From Flavobacteriales bacterium (lineage in GTDB: Bacteria > Bacteroidota > Bacteroidia > Palsa-965), in NCBI GenBank assembly GCA_002737665.1, contig NSIF01000017.1, forward strand, positions 1 through 36,273: DNA of 36,273 nucleotides. The letters run 5' to 3'. How positions within the stretch are numbered: position 1 is the stretch's first letter; each line of letters begins with the position of its first letter. Of the stretch, positions 1 to 8,560 are shown piece after piece. The position numbers were made by a program, and so were the translations under genes. A model generated the notes under the pieces. That model was not told where the DNA came from, searched no databases, and saw only the letters and a list, made by a program, of their open reading frames with translations.

Positions 1-189
1 ACGTTCATTAGCTGTGCTACCAGAAACAAAAATAATTTTTCCATTATTCGTTGGTTCAATAGTAGCATAGGCATAGCTGCTAATTGTAGCATTAAGAATA
101 GCACCTCCGTATAAATCAGAGTAAGGAGAAACATCTGTTCCGCCACCGGCTAGTCCTAATCGTAATGGCGCTTTCGATTTGATCATCAT
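1..189 (-). CDS. GHMP-family sugar kinase, probable D-glycero-D-manno-heptose 7-phosphate kinase, partial (3' end outside window)
   Basis: Reverse complement from ATG at 189 is open to position 1: [93 protein letters not shown]-type N-terminus is typical of HddA-like kinases. Absent from the ORF track because it is truncated by the window edge. Confidence 0.8.
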   Translation of the reverse strand, partial: MMIKSKAPLRLGLAGGGTDVSPYSDLYGGAILNATISSYAYATIEPTNNGKIIFVSGSTANER

Positions 190-238
190 AACTGAAAATA
201 CTTTAATTTATTTTAATGTAAATCTATTTTTTAAAAAT

Positions 239-1414
239 TTAGTTTTCAATAATTTTTCTGTACAAAGTTTCTATACTTTCTACCATCACATCCCAGCCAT
301 ATTTTTTCTTTTCTTCAATGGTAGTTTCTACGAAATGTTTTTCCCGATTATTTTCATAGTAATCGACAATCGAATCTGCAATTGTTTTTGCATTTGGCTC
401 AACGACATATCCCGATTTGCCATGAAGAATAATTTCACCGAGTCCACCTACATTTGTAACGAGTGATGGTTTGTTAAACTGCATTGCAATTTTCGTAACA
501 CCACTTTGCGTTGCGGTATGGTAAGTTTGTGTCACTAAATCGCAAGCCGAAAAATACCAACGCACCTCTTCATTTGGAATAAAATCTGTTTTCAAAACGA
601 GCCTGTTTTTCAACTCAAATCGTGCTACTATTTCTTCGTAATATTTTGAGTCTTCATAATATTCTCCAGCAACAATCAATTTCACGCCAAGTTTTTTTAT
701 ACGTTCATCTGCCATTGCTTCAAGCAAAAGATCGAGTCCTTTGTAACGACGAATAAATCCAAAAAACAATAAATATTTCCCGGATTCTTCCAACTGTAAA
801 ATTTTGCGCGCTTCAGTTTTTTGAACGGCCTCGCCAAACGAAGTGTACAATGGATGTTCTGTAAAAAGTTTGTTTTCTGATTTTGTAAACTGTTCCAAAT
901 CGGTCAATACTTTTTGGGACATTGTTAAGTAACCATCGCAATTTTTTATAAAATAGGATGAGAACATGCTATCACCAATTCTTTTTTCATGCGGAATCGC
1001 ATTATCAACGATTGCGATAATTTTTGTTTTTTTGTTTTTTTTAGCGCGTTTCGCAATTGTCCCTAGTGAAGGTCCCATAAAAGGAAGCCAATACCGAATT
1101 AAAATAAAATCGGGTTGTTCTTTTTTGATGTAATTTCCTACAGCTATCCAATTGAATGGATTAACCGAATTTATTTTTGTTTCTATCCTAATTCCTTCAG
1201 GAGATTCACCACTTTCGTCAAATTGTGTTGTGCCGGGAAAAAGAAAATTTGGGTATTGTAGTGAAAAGGAAATAATTCTTGCATCATGTCCAGCTGAATT
1301 CAATGAAAGACAAAGCAACTCGTCAAAGGTGGCAAGGCCGCCTCGCAGAGGCCAGGCAGGACCAAGAATGAATATTTTTTTTTGTTCCAAAATCTTGCTC
1401 AAAGGTAAGACCAT
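239..1414 (-). CDS. Glycosyltransferase, family 1/4-like (GT-B)
   Basis: GPAWPLRGGLATFDELL N-terminus; KYLLFFGFIRRYKGLDLLLEAM and GLGEIILHGKSGYVVEPNAKTIADSI C-terminal GT-B motifs. ORF extends to 1432; Met at 1414 is the more likely start. Confidence 0.85.
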   Translation of the reverse strand: MVLPLSKILEQKKIFILGPAWPLRGGLATFDELLCLSLNSAGHDARIISFSLQYPNFLFPGTTQFDESGESPEGIRIETKINSVNPFNWIAVGNYIKKEQPDFILIRYWLPFMGPSLGTIAKRAKKNKKTKIIAIVDNAIPHEKRIGDSMFSSYFIKNCDGYLTMSQKVLTDLEQFTKSENKLFTEHPLYTSFGEAVQKTEARKILQLEESGKYLLFFGFIRRYKGLDLLLEAMADERIKKLGVKLIVAGEYYEDSKYYEEIVARFELKNRLVLKTDFIPNEEVRWYFSACDLVTQTYHTATQSGVTKIAMQFNKPSLVTNVGGLGEIILHGKSGYVVEPNAKTIADSIVDYYENNREKHFVETTIEEKKKYGWDVMVESIETLYRKIIEN

Positions 1415-1576
1415 ACAAATATAAAAGTTCATTAATTTGATGCTTAAACTCCTTATTCTCCAATTATTGACCTAAAATTGTAAGGTTTTTGGGGTTTAAG
1501 ATTTGTTTTTTTGGAATTTAGGATGAGGTTACCTACATTTGCCACCCTAATAAAAAAGAACCTACAAATTATACAA

Positions 1577-1771
1577 ATGATCGTAGTTGCAGTAAAAGAA
1601 GGAGAGTCTATTGAAAAAGCTCTCAAAAAATTTAAGAAGAAGTTTGAAAAAACTGGCGTTGTTCGCGAATTGCGTGACCGTCAGAAATTTACTAAACCTT
1701 CTATACGTAAACGTGAAACAAAATTAAAAGCGATTTACAAGCAAGGACTCCAGTTAGCTGAAGAGATTTAA
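1577..1771 (+). CDS. rpsU: 30S ribosomal protein bS21
   Basis: MIVVAVKEGESIEKALKKFKKKFEKTGVVRELRDRQKFTKPSIRKRETKLKAIYKQGLQLAEEI; ATG at 1577 (the listed ORF starts at an upstream TTG, 1511). Confidence 0.93.
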   Translation: MIVVAVKEGESIEKALKKFKKKFEKTGVVRELRDRQKFTKPSIRKRETKLKAIYKQGLQLAEEI

Positions 1772-1818
1772 AAATCTTTTTTTTCTGCTTCAAAGAGCTT
1801 TCACACTATTTAGCTAAT

Positions 1819-1882
1819 AATACATACAATTGTTATAACTTCTTCTGAAGTAATACGTATAATTGTATGTATTTTTTTTTGT
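1819..1882 (+). terminator. Candidate rpsU terminator: perfect 13-bp inverted repeat followed by T-tract
   Basis: aatacatacaatt (1819-1831) / aattgtatgtatt (1861-1873), internal acttc-ttct-gaagt hairpin, then a run of T. Confidence 0.5.
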
Positions 1883-1886
1883 AGCA

Positions 1887-2810
1887 ATGCTGACCGTCCC
1901 CACTTCTTCTTTTGAATCATTTTTGGACTATCTCGCTTTTGAAAAGCGTTATTCCTCCCATACCATTACTTCTTATCGCACAGATCTTATACAATTTAGA
2001 GATTTTCTAGTTGTTACTTACGACAATTTATCGTTGCTTGATGCTAATTATCAGTTGGTTCGTACATGGGTCGCGAATTTGATGGATGCAGGAATAGCTC
2101 CTCGTTCAGTTAACAGAAAAATCACTACCCTGCGTAGTTTCTATCTCTTCCTTTTAAAGAATGAGATCATTAGCGTTAACCCAATGCTAAAAATTCAAGG
2201 GCCTAAAGCCGGAAAACGACTACCAGTTTTTGTCGAGGAACGGCAAATGAATAGTTTGTTAGATAAAAAAGTTTTTGAAGAAAAAGAGGCAGACGTTTAT
2301 GATTCAATGCTTGTGCGCCTTGTTGTTGAGTTGCTATATGAGTGTGGTATACGTTTGTCGGAGTTGACAGGTCTAAAGCAAGCGGACTACGATTTTTATA
2401 AAGGAACCATTAAGGTACTGGGAAAAAGAAATAAAGAGCGAATAATTCCATTGACACAAGAATTAAAAGCTAGTATATCAAAGTTTATCAATTTGAAAGT
2501 TGAATTACAAATTCCTGAAGCTGTCGATGGAATTGTTTACCTGGTTCAAAAAAAAGACGGGAAAAAGTTGAATCAAAAATTTGTTTATGGGCGCGTCAAA
2601 TATTACCTCGGTCTTGTTACAACAATAGATAAAAAGTCACCCCATGTATTGCGGCATTCTTTTGCTACGCACATGCTTAACAATGGCGCAGACCTTAACG
2701 CCATTAAAGAATTGCTTGGGCATGCCAACCTATCAGCGACTCAAATTTATACCCACAATACAGTTGAAAAACTAAAAGCAATTTATCATAAAGCGCATCC
2801 GCGCGCCTAA
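1887..2810 (+). CDS. xerD: Tyrosine recombinase XerC/XerD family
   Basis: Core-binding N-terminus FLDYLAFEKRYSSHTITSYRTDL; catalytic ELLYECGIRLSEL, HVLRHSFATHMLNNGADLNAIKELLGHANLSATQIYTH. ATG at 1887 preferred over the TTG at 1863. XerC versus XerD not resolved. Confidence 0.9.
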   Translation: MLTVPTSSFESFLDYLAFEKRYSSHTITSYRTDLIQFRDFLVVTYDNLSLLDANYQLVRTWVANLMDAGIAPRSVNRKITTLRSFYLFLLKNEIISVNPMLKIQGPKAGKRLPVFVEERQMNSLLDKKVFEEKEADVYDSMLVRLVVELLYECGIRLSELTGLKQADYDFYKGTIKVLGKRNKERIIPLTQELKASISKFINLKVELQIPEAVDGIVYLVQKKDGKKLNQKFVYGRVKYYLGLVTTIDKKSPHVLRHSFATHMLNNGADLNAIKELLGHANLSATQIYTHNTVEKLKAIYHKAHPRA

Positions 2811-2850
2811 ACTATTCTTAGTCTAAATCATTAAAAAAAGGGAAATCACC

Positions 2851-3150
2851 ATGGACATCCAGATTCAATCCATTCACTTCACAGCTGATGTGAAACTGCT
2901 CGATTTTGTAAAGGAAAAAGTTTCAAAACTATCTCATTTTTACGATGGAATTATTAGCAGCGAAATTTTTCTTCGCCTAGACAATTCAGATAATTTAACC
3001 AATAAGATAGCTGAGATAAAAATCCAAGTCCCAGGTAATGATTTGTACGTAAAACGACAGTGTAAAACCTTTGAGGAGGCAATTGACAAAGGAACTGTTG
3101 CTCTTTCAAAGCAAGTTATGCGCTATAAAGAGAAACATAAAAGGGAATAG
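2851..3150 (+). CDS. hpf: Ribosome hibernation promoting factor, short form (HPF/RaiA)
   Basis: MDIQIQSIHFTADVKLLDFVKEKVSKLSHFYDGI...YVKRQCKTFEEAIDKGTVALSKQVMRYKEKHK. Confidence 0.85.
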   Translation: MDIQIQSIHFTADVKLLDFVKEKVSKLSHFYDGIISSEIFLRLDNSDNLTNKIAEIKIQVPGNDLYVKRQCKTFEEAIDKGTVALSKQVMRYKEKHKRE

Positions 3151-3172
3151 GAATTGCAAGAATGTATTAAAT

Positions 3173-3197
3173 GGGCTGGGACAATAGCCCCTTTTTT
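3173..3197 (+). terminator. Intrinsic terminator after hpf
   Basis: gggct-gggacaat-agccc followed by cTTTTTT. Confidence 0.65.
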
Positions 3198-3270
3198 ATG
3201 TTTTAAACCCAATATTTAGGTATTTTAAAAGCGCAAGTCCAAAAAATACTCAAAAAAATAATTTCATATA

Positions 3271-3300
3271 TTGTTACTTGACTAATTTTTTATACATTTG
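3271..3300 (+). promoter_or_regulatory. Bacteroidota-type promoter for tRNA-tuf operon
   Basis: TTG (3271-3273) - N19 - TACATTTG (3293-3300), matching TTG-N~19-TAnnTTTG. Confidence 0.65.
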
Positions 3301-3409
3301 CAGTCCTTTTTAAGGGGCATGCTGTAAAAAGCACCCTAGAAGTTCTTTGAAATCAGGAGATAAATGTGTGATGGCGCCTCGTCAACATCACCCAAATTTA
3401 CCAATAATA

Positions 3410-3482
3410 GCCGGTGTAGCTCAGCTGGTAGAGCAGCTGATTTGTAATCAGCAGGTCGGAGGTTCGATTCCCTTCGCCGGCT
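3410..3482 (+). tRNA. tRNA-Thr (anticodon TGT)
   Basis: Cloverleaf with GCCGGTG/CGCCGGC acceptor, loop tttgtaa, GGTTCGATTCC T-arm. Confidence 0.95.
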
Positions 3483-3543
3483 CAACACACCTTTATTGTT
3501 GTCTGCCTTGACATTCGAATTTGCACATCATCAATGGCTTCGA

Positions 3544-3625
3544 GGGGAGATACTCAAGCGGCCAACGAGGACAGACTGTAAATCTGTTGACTTAGTCTTC
3601 ACAGGTTCGAATCCTGTTCTCCCCA
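3544..3625 (+). tRNA. tRNA-Tyr (anticodon GTA)
   Basis: GGGGAGA/TCTCCCC acceptor, long variable arm, anticodon loop ctGTAaa. Confidence 0.95.
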
Positions 3626-3651
3626 CTTTGACCGCAGAGTTAAAAACAAAA

Positions 3652-3724
3652 GCGGAAGTAGCTCATTTGGTAGAGCGATAGCCTTCCAAGCTATAGGTGG
3701 CCGGTTCGAGCCCGGTCTTCCGCT
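3652..3724 (+). tRNA. tRNA-Gly (anticodon TCC)
   Basis: GCGGAAG/CTTCCGC acceptor, loop ctTCCaa. Confidence 0.95.
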
Positions 3725-3787
3725 CATTAATTATTAAAATTTCCATTGGAAAGATGAATAATAAAAAAATGATAACTCCTGATAATC

Positions 3788-3859
<72 letters not shown>

Positions 3860-3958
3860 CTCCAGAGGGACTCAAATTGGCAAAGTAATTGAAAAAAATA
3901 GTGTTAAATAGTAAATCATTCATATAAGTAATAACAATCACCAAATAAATAAATAGCA

Positions 3959-5146
3959 ATGGCAAAAGAAAAATTTGACCGCTCAAAACCTCACGTGAAC
4001 GTGGGAACCATCGGTCACGTTGACCACGGCAAGACGACCCTTACCGCTGCAATCACAAAAGTTTTAGCATCTAAAGGACTAGCTGAAGTTCGCGACTTTT
4101 CGTCTATCGACAACGCACCTGAAGAAAAAGCTCGTGGTATCACAATTAACACCGCTCACGTGGAGTATTCAACGGTATTGCGCCATTATGCGCACGTTGA
4201 CTGCCCAGGTCACGCTGACTATGTAAAAAACATGGTTACAGGTGCTGCCCAAATGGACGGCGCTATACTTGTTGTAGCTGCAACTGATGGTCCTATGCCA
4301 CAAACTCGTGAGCATATCCTTCTTGCTCGTCAAGTAGGTGTTCCTGAAATTGTTGTGTTCATGAACAAAGTCGATATGGTTGATGATGAAGAACTTCTTG
4401 ACCTAGTTGAGATGGAAATTCGTGATCTTCTTGTATTCTATAAATTTCCAGGTACTAAAACTCCAATCATTCGTGGTTCTGCCCTTGGTGGATTGAATGG
4501 TGATGATAAATGGGTTCCAAAAATTATGGAATTAATGGATGCTGTGGATACTTTCATCCCTACTCCAGTTCGTGATAGAGACAAGCCTTTCTTGATGTCT
4601 GTTGAGGACGTATTCACAATCACAGGTCGTGGTACTGTTGCAACTGGCCGTATAGAAACTGGTGTTGTTAACGTTGGAGAAGATGTTGAGATTATTGGAA
4701 TGCAAGTTGATAAACTTAAATCTACCTGCACAGGTGTTGAGATGTTCCGTAAACTTCTTGATAGAGGTGAAGCTGGAGACAATGTTGGTCTTCTACTTCG
4801 TGGTATTGATAAAGATGCTATCCGTCGTGGAATGGTAATCGCGAAACCAGGTTCTATTACACCTCACCATGATTTCAAAGCTGAAATCTACGTTCTTAAA
4901 AAAGAAGAGGGTGGCCGTCACACGCCATTTCACAATAAATACCGTCCACAGTTTTATTTCCGTACAACAGATGTAACAGGAGAGATAGAACTTCCAGAAG
5001 GACGCGAAATGGTAATGCCAGGTGATAACGTTACAATTACAGTAAAATTGATTGTTCCTATTGCTATGGATAAAGGTCTTCGTTTCGCTATCCGCGAAGG
5101 TGGACGTACTGTTGGCGCTGGTCAGGTAATTGAAATTTTGAAATAA
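3959..5146 (+). CDS. tuf: Elongation factor Tu
   Basis: [70 protein letters not shown]. Confidence 0.99.
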   Translation: MAKEKFDRSKPHVNVGTIGHVDHGKTTLTAAITKVLASKGLAEVRDFSSIDNAPEEKARGITINTAHVEYSTVLRHYAHVDCPGHADYVKNMVTGAAQMDGAILVVAATDGPMPQTREHILLARQVGVPEIVVFMNKVDMVDDEELLDLVEMEIRDLLVFYKFPGTKTPIIRGSALGGLNGDDKWVPKIMELMDAVDTFIPTPVRDRDKPFLMSVEDVFTITGRGTVATGRIETGVVNVGEDVEIIGMQVDKLKSTCTGVEMFRKLLDRGEAGDNVGLLLRGIDKDAIRRGMVIAKPGSITPHHDFKAEIYVLKKEEGGRHTPFHNKYRPQFYFRTTDVTGEIELPEGREMVMPGDNVTITVKLIVPIAMDKGLRFAIREGGRTVGAGQVIEILK

Positions 5147-5274
5147 TCAGGGACCTGTTTCTCCTTAGCGTACGCAAAGGAAAGACAAGATCAAAGACAG
5201 AGAAAAATAATTTTCACTAGAAAATTGAAAATTATTTTTCACTGTTAAATGGAACCTCGCTATCCGACATAAAA

Positions 5275-5345
5275 ACGGGAATAGTTCAATGGTAGAATAG
5301 CGGTCTCCAAAACCGTTGATCTTGGTTCGAGTCCAGGTTCCCGTG
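5275..5345 (+). tRNA. tRNA-Trp (anticodon CCA)
   Basis: ACGGGAA/TTCCCGT acceptor; anticodon loop ctCCAaa; between tuf and secE. Confidence 0.95.
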
Positions 5346-5364
5346 CAAAATAAAAATAGAAGTG

Positions 5365-5559
5365 ATGAATAAAATTAAGGTTTACATTCAGGAAGTAGTT
5401 GAGGAGCTTGGTAGCAAGGTTACTTGGCCTACTTGGTCAGAACTTCAGGAGAGTGCCATTGTTGTAATGATCGCAACATTGATTTTTGCAGTTATAGTTT
5501 TTGTAATGGATTTTTCTTTTAATAAGGGAATGGAAAAAATTTATCAGATTTTTACATAA
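5365..5559 (+). CDS. secE: Preprotein translocase subunit SecE
   Basis: Single-TM SecE, VEELGSKVTWPTWSELQESAIVVMIATLIFAVIVFVMDF; located tRNA-Trp - secE - nusG. ATG at 5365 (GTG at 5362 in ORF track). Confidence 0.93.
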   Translation: MNKIKVYIQEVVEELGSKVTWPTWSELQESAIVVMIATLIFAVIVFVMDFSFNKGMEKIYQIFT

Positions 5560-5591
5560 TCAGATTTCGCAAATAAATAGTATCAAAGGTA

Positions 5592-6167
5592 ATGAGTGCA
5601 AAGGTCCCTATAAAACATACCAAAGAGCCACAAGTAAAAAAGTGGTATGTATTGCGTGTAGTAAATGGTAAGGAGAAGAAGATTAAGCAATACATCGACT
5701 CTGAGATTTCACGTCTTGGCATGAAGGATTATGTTTCTCAGGTTTTGATACCAATTGAAAAAGTAATTCAAGTTCGTGCTGGTAAAAAAGTGAGTAAAGA
5801 GCGTAATATTTTTCCAGGTTACATCATGCTTGAAGGAATATTAGTTGGAGAAATTCCACACATGCTAAAGAATATTACAGGCGTGATTGGTTTTCTTGGT
5901 TCAAAATCAGGAGAGGCTGTTCCATTACGTCAGTCTGAAATAAATAGAATTCTAGGAAAAGTTGATGAGATGGCAGGTGCTGAAGAAACAATGCTAAACC
6001 AATTCATAGTTGGAGAGCAGGTGAAAGTAATCGACGGACCATTTAATACCTTCTCGGGTGTGATTGAAGAAATTAATGAAGAGAAGAAGAAGCTGAAAGT
6101 GATGGTCAAAATTTTTGGCCGCAAAACCCCACTCGAGCTTAACTACATGCAGGTTGAAAAAGAATAA
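5592..6167 (+). CDS. nusG: Transcription termination/antitermination protein NusG
   Basis: KWYVLRVVNGKEKKIKQYI..., NIFPGYIMLEG, GEQVKVIDGPFNTFSGVIEEI KOW domain. Confidence 0.96.
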   Translation: MSAKVPIKHTKEPQVKKWYVLRVVNGKEKKIKQYIDSEISRLGMKDYVSQVLIPIEKVIQVRAGKKVSKERNIFPGYIMLEGILVGEIPHMLKNITGVIGFLGSKSGEAVPLRQSEINRILGKVDEMAGAEETMLNQFIVGEQVKVIDGPFNTFSGVIEEINEEKKKLKVMVKIFGRKTPLELNYMQVEKE

Positions 6168-6230
6168 CCTGCATCCAAATTCGCTGTTACGCGCTTCCAC
6201 AAATAACAGAAACAAAGTAAAAAAATCAAA

Positions 6231-6674
6231 ATGGCAAAAGAAGTAAGTGCTCTAATTAAACTCCAGATCAAAGGTGGCGCAGCCAACCCGTCTCCTCCAA
6301 TAGGACCTGCTTTAGGTGCTAAAGGTGTGAACATCATGGAATTTTGTAAGCAGTTCAATGCCCGTACACAAACTCAAGCAGGAAAAGTTCTGCCGGTTAT
6401 CATCACGGTTTATAATGATAAATCATTTGAATTTATCCTTAAACAACCACCAGTTGCTATCCAGTTGAAAGATGCTGCAAAAGTTCAAATCGGTTCTGGT
6501 GAATCCAATCGTAAGAAAGTTGGATCTGTCACATGGGAACAGGTTCGTGCAATCGCTGAAAACAAAATGCCTGACTTAAATTGTTTTTCCATGGAATCAG
6601 CAATGAGCATGGTGGCAGGGTCGGCACGTAGTTTAGGTTTCACGGTTACAGGAACGAACCCGCTTAAAAAGTAA
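6231..6674 (+). CDS. rplK: 50S ribosomal protein uL11
   Basis: [38 protein letters not shown]. Confidence 0.98.
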   Translation: MAKEVSALIKLQIKGGAANPSPPIGPALGAKGVNIMEFCKQFNARTQTQAGKVLPVIITVYNDKSFEFILKQPPVAIQLKDAAKVQIGSGESNRKKVGSVTWEQVRAIAENKMPDLNCFSMESAMSMVAGSARSLGFTVTGTNPLKK

Positions 6675-6741
6675 ATTTTAGAAGTTTAACACGAGGGAGT
6701 TTTTGTAATTCAAAAACGTTTGAACCTCACAAATTTTTCAA

Positions 6742-7434
6742 ATGGCTAAGCTCACGAAAAAAAGAAAGTCAATCATCTCTAAGTTCGATTCAACAAAGTC
6801 GTACTCTTTAGTTGATGCTGCTAAGATTGTTAAGGAAATTACGACAACAAAGTTTGATTCTTCTGTAGACCTAAGCGTTCGCTTGGGTGTTGATCCTAAA
6901 AAGGCAAACCAGATGGTTCGTGGAACAGTTACTCTTCCACACGGAACAGGTAAAACTCTTCGTGTATTGGTAATTTGTACTCCGGATAAAGAAGCCGAAG
7001 CGAAAGCTGCTGGTGCTGACTTTGTTGGCGGAGATGATTTTATTACAAAAATCAAGGAAGGTTGGACAGATGTTGATGTAATTATTACCACTCCATCTAT
7101 GATGGGTAAAGTTGGAGCTCTTGGAAAAGTTCTCGGACCCCGCGGCCTCATGCCTAATCCAAAAACTGGAACGGTAACGATGGAAGTTGGAAAAGCTGTT
7201 AAGGATTCCAAAGGTGGCAAAATTGATTTTAAAGTTGATAAGGCCGGTATTATTCACTCCTCTATTGGTAAGGCATCTTTTGATGTTGAAAAGCTTGCTG
7301 AAAACGCAAACGAAATACTTCAGTCTATTCTTAAAATGAAACCCGCTTCTGCAAAGGGTGCTTACATGAGAAGTATTTACCTCTCTAGCACAATGAGCCC
7401 GAGTGTTCAGGTTGAAACTAAATCGCTTGCATAA
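6742..7434 (+). CDS. rplA: 50S ribosomal protein uL1
   Basis: [41 protein letters not shown]. Confidence 0.98.
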   Translation: MAKLTKKRKSIISKFDSTKSYSLVDAAKIVKEITTTKFDSSVDLSVRLGVDPKKANQMVRGTVTLPHGTGKTLRVLVICTPDKEAEAKAAGADFVGGDDFITKIKEGWTDVDVIITTPSMMGKVGALGKVLGPRGLMPNPKTGTVTMEVGKAVKDSKGGKIDFKVDKAGIIHSSIGKASFDVEKLAENANEILQSILKMKPASAKGAYMRSIYLSSTMSPSVQVETKSLA

Positions 7435-7468
7435 TTGACTTTTAATCGGATTTTAAACCGATACGAAA

Positions 7469-7981
7469 ATGAATAAAGAAAATAAAACACTAATCATTAC
7501 CGACCTCGCAGATCGTCTTGCTACAAACAAGAATTTCTATTTGGCCGATACTTCTGAGTTGCCGTCTAATAAGACCAGCTCTTTGAGGAGAAAATGTTTT
7601 GATCAAAATATTAAACTGATTGTTGTAAAGAACACTCTTTTGCAGAAAGCAATGGAGCGTACAAACGATGAAGAATTTAAACCTCTTTATGTCGCTTTGA
7701 AAGGTTCTACATCAATTATGTTCTGCGATTCTGCCGCAGCACCAGCGAAACTTATTAAAGAGTTTCGTATAGCAAATAAAAAGCCGGTGTTAAAAGGCGC
7801 ATATGTAGAACATAGTGTTTATATCGGAGACGATCAATTGGATACGCTTGCTGCAATAAAATCGAAAAACGAACTTATTGGCGACATTATCGGATTGCTC
7901 CAATCTCCTATTCAGAATGTTGTTTCTGCACTTTCATCAAGCAGCGATAAACTTTTGGGTGTTGAACAAGAAGCCTCCTAA
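7469..7981 (+). CDS. rplJ: 50S ribosomal protein uL10
   Basis: Position between rplA and rplL; IKLIVVKNTLLQKAME, AAAPAKLIKEF. Confidence 0.95.
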   Translation: MNKENKTLIITDLADRLATNKNFYLADTSELPSNKTSSLRRKCFDQNIKLIVVKNTLLQKAMERTNDEEFKPLYVALKGSTSIMFCDSAAAPAKLIKEFRIANKKPVLKGAYVEHSVYIGDDQLDTLAAIKSKNELIGDIIGLLQSPIQNVVSALSSSSDKLLGVEQEAS

Positions 7982-8083
7982 CTTAGGAAAAAACCAAACG
8001 GTTTTTATTCTAATGCTATTAAAGAATACAGAAAAAAAGAAAATTATTCACTCAAGTTAAATATCAAAAACCAAATAAATAAA

Positions 8084-8455
8084 ATGGCAGACGTAAAAGC
8101 AATAGCAGAAACGTTAGTTAACCTTACTGTAAAAGAAGTAAGTGAACTCGCAAAAGTTTTAAAAGATGAATACGGAATCGAACCTGCAGCAGCTGCTGCT
8201 TCGGTAGCTGGACCTGGTGCTGGCGCACCTGCCGCTGCTGAAAAAACGTCATTCGATGTTATTCTCAAAGCAGCTGGCGGACAGAAGCTTCAAGTTGTTA
8301 AAGCGGTTAAAGACGCAACAGGACTTGGACTTAAAGAAGCAAAAGATCTTGTTGATGGTGCTCCAAAGCCAATCAAAGAAGGTGTCAGCAAAGAAGATGC
8401 TGAGTCTCTAAAAAAGATACTCGAAGACGCTGGAGCTGAAGTTGAGATTAAGTAA
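8084..8455 (+). CDS. rplL: 50S ribosomal protein bL7/bL12
   Basis: [70 protein letters not shown]. Confidence 0.98.
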   Translation: MADVKAIAETLVNLTVKEVSELAKVLKDEYGIEPAAAAASVAGPGAGAPAAAEKTSFDVILKAAGGQKLQVVKAVKDATGLGLKEAKDLVDGAPKPIKEGVSKEDAESLKKILEDAGAEVEIK

Positions 8456-8478
8456 TTCAATCTCAGCCTAACTATTAA

Positions 8479-8519
8479 GGTTTAAATTCTTACCGATAAA
8501 ATTGGTAAGAATTTAAACC
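8479..8519 (+). promoter_or_regulatory. Long perfect hairpin in rplL-rpoB intergenic region (candidate attenuator / RNase III site)
   Basis: ggtttaaattcttacc (8479-8494) / ggtaagaatttaaacc (8504-8519), 16 bp perfect; inner gat-aaa-att could extend it with one G-T wobble. No T-tract downstream. Confidence 0.6.
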
Positions 8520-8560
8520 ATTTATTGCTTGCTTTTAATTAACGTAATAATTCCGACGCC

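Noticed and set aside
1819-1873. Inverted repeat upstream of xerC/D as a dif site
   Set aside because: A dif site has two ~11-bp arms around a 6-8 bp centre; here the arms are separated by 29 nt and followed by a T-tract, so terminator is the simpler reading.
1863-1886. TTG start and MYVFFFVA extension of the recombinase
   Set aside because: Falls in the inverted repeat/T-tract; ATG at 1887 gives the usual Xer N-terminus.
4438-7257. Antisense ORFs inside tuf, nusG, rplK and rplA (e.g. 4438..4782 -, 6738..7220 -)
   Set aside because: Complement of conserved ribosomal/translation genes; low-complexity translations.
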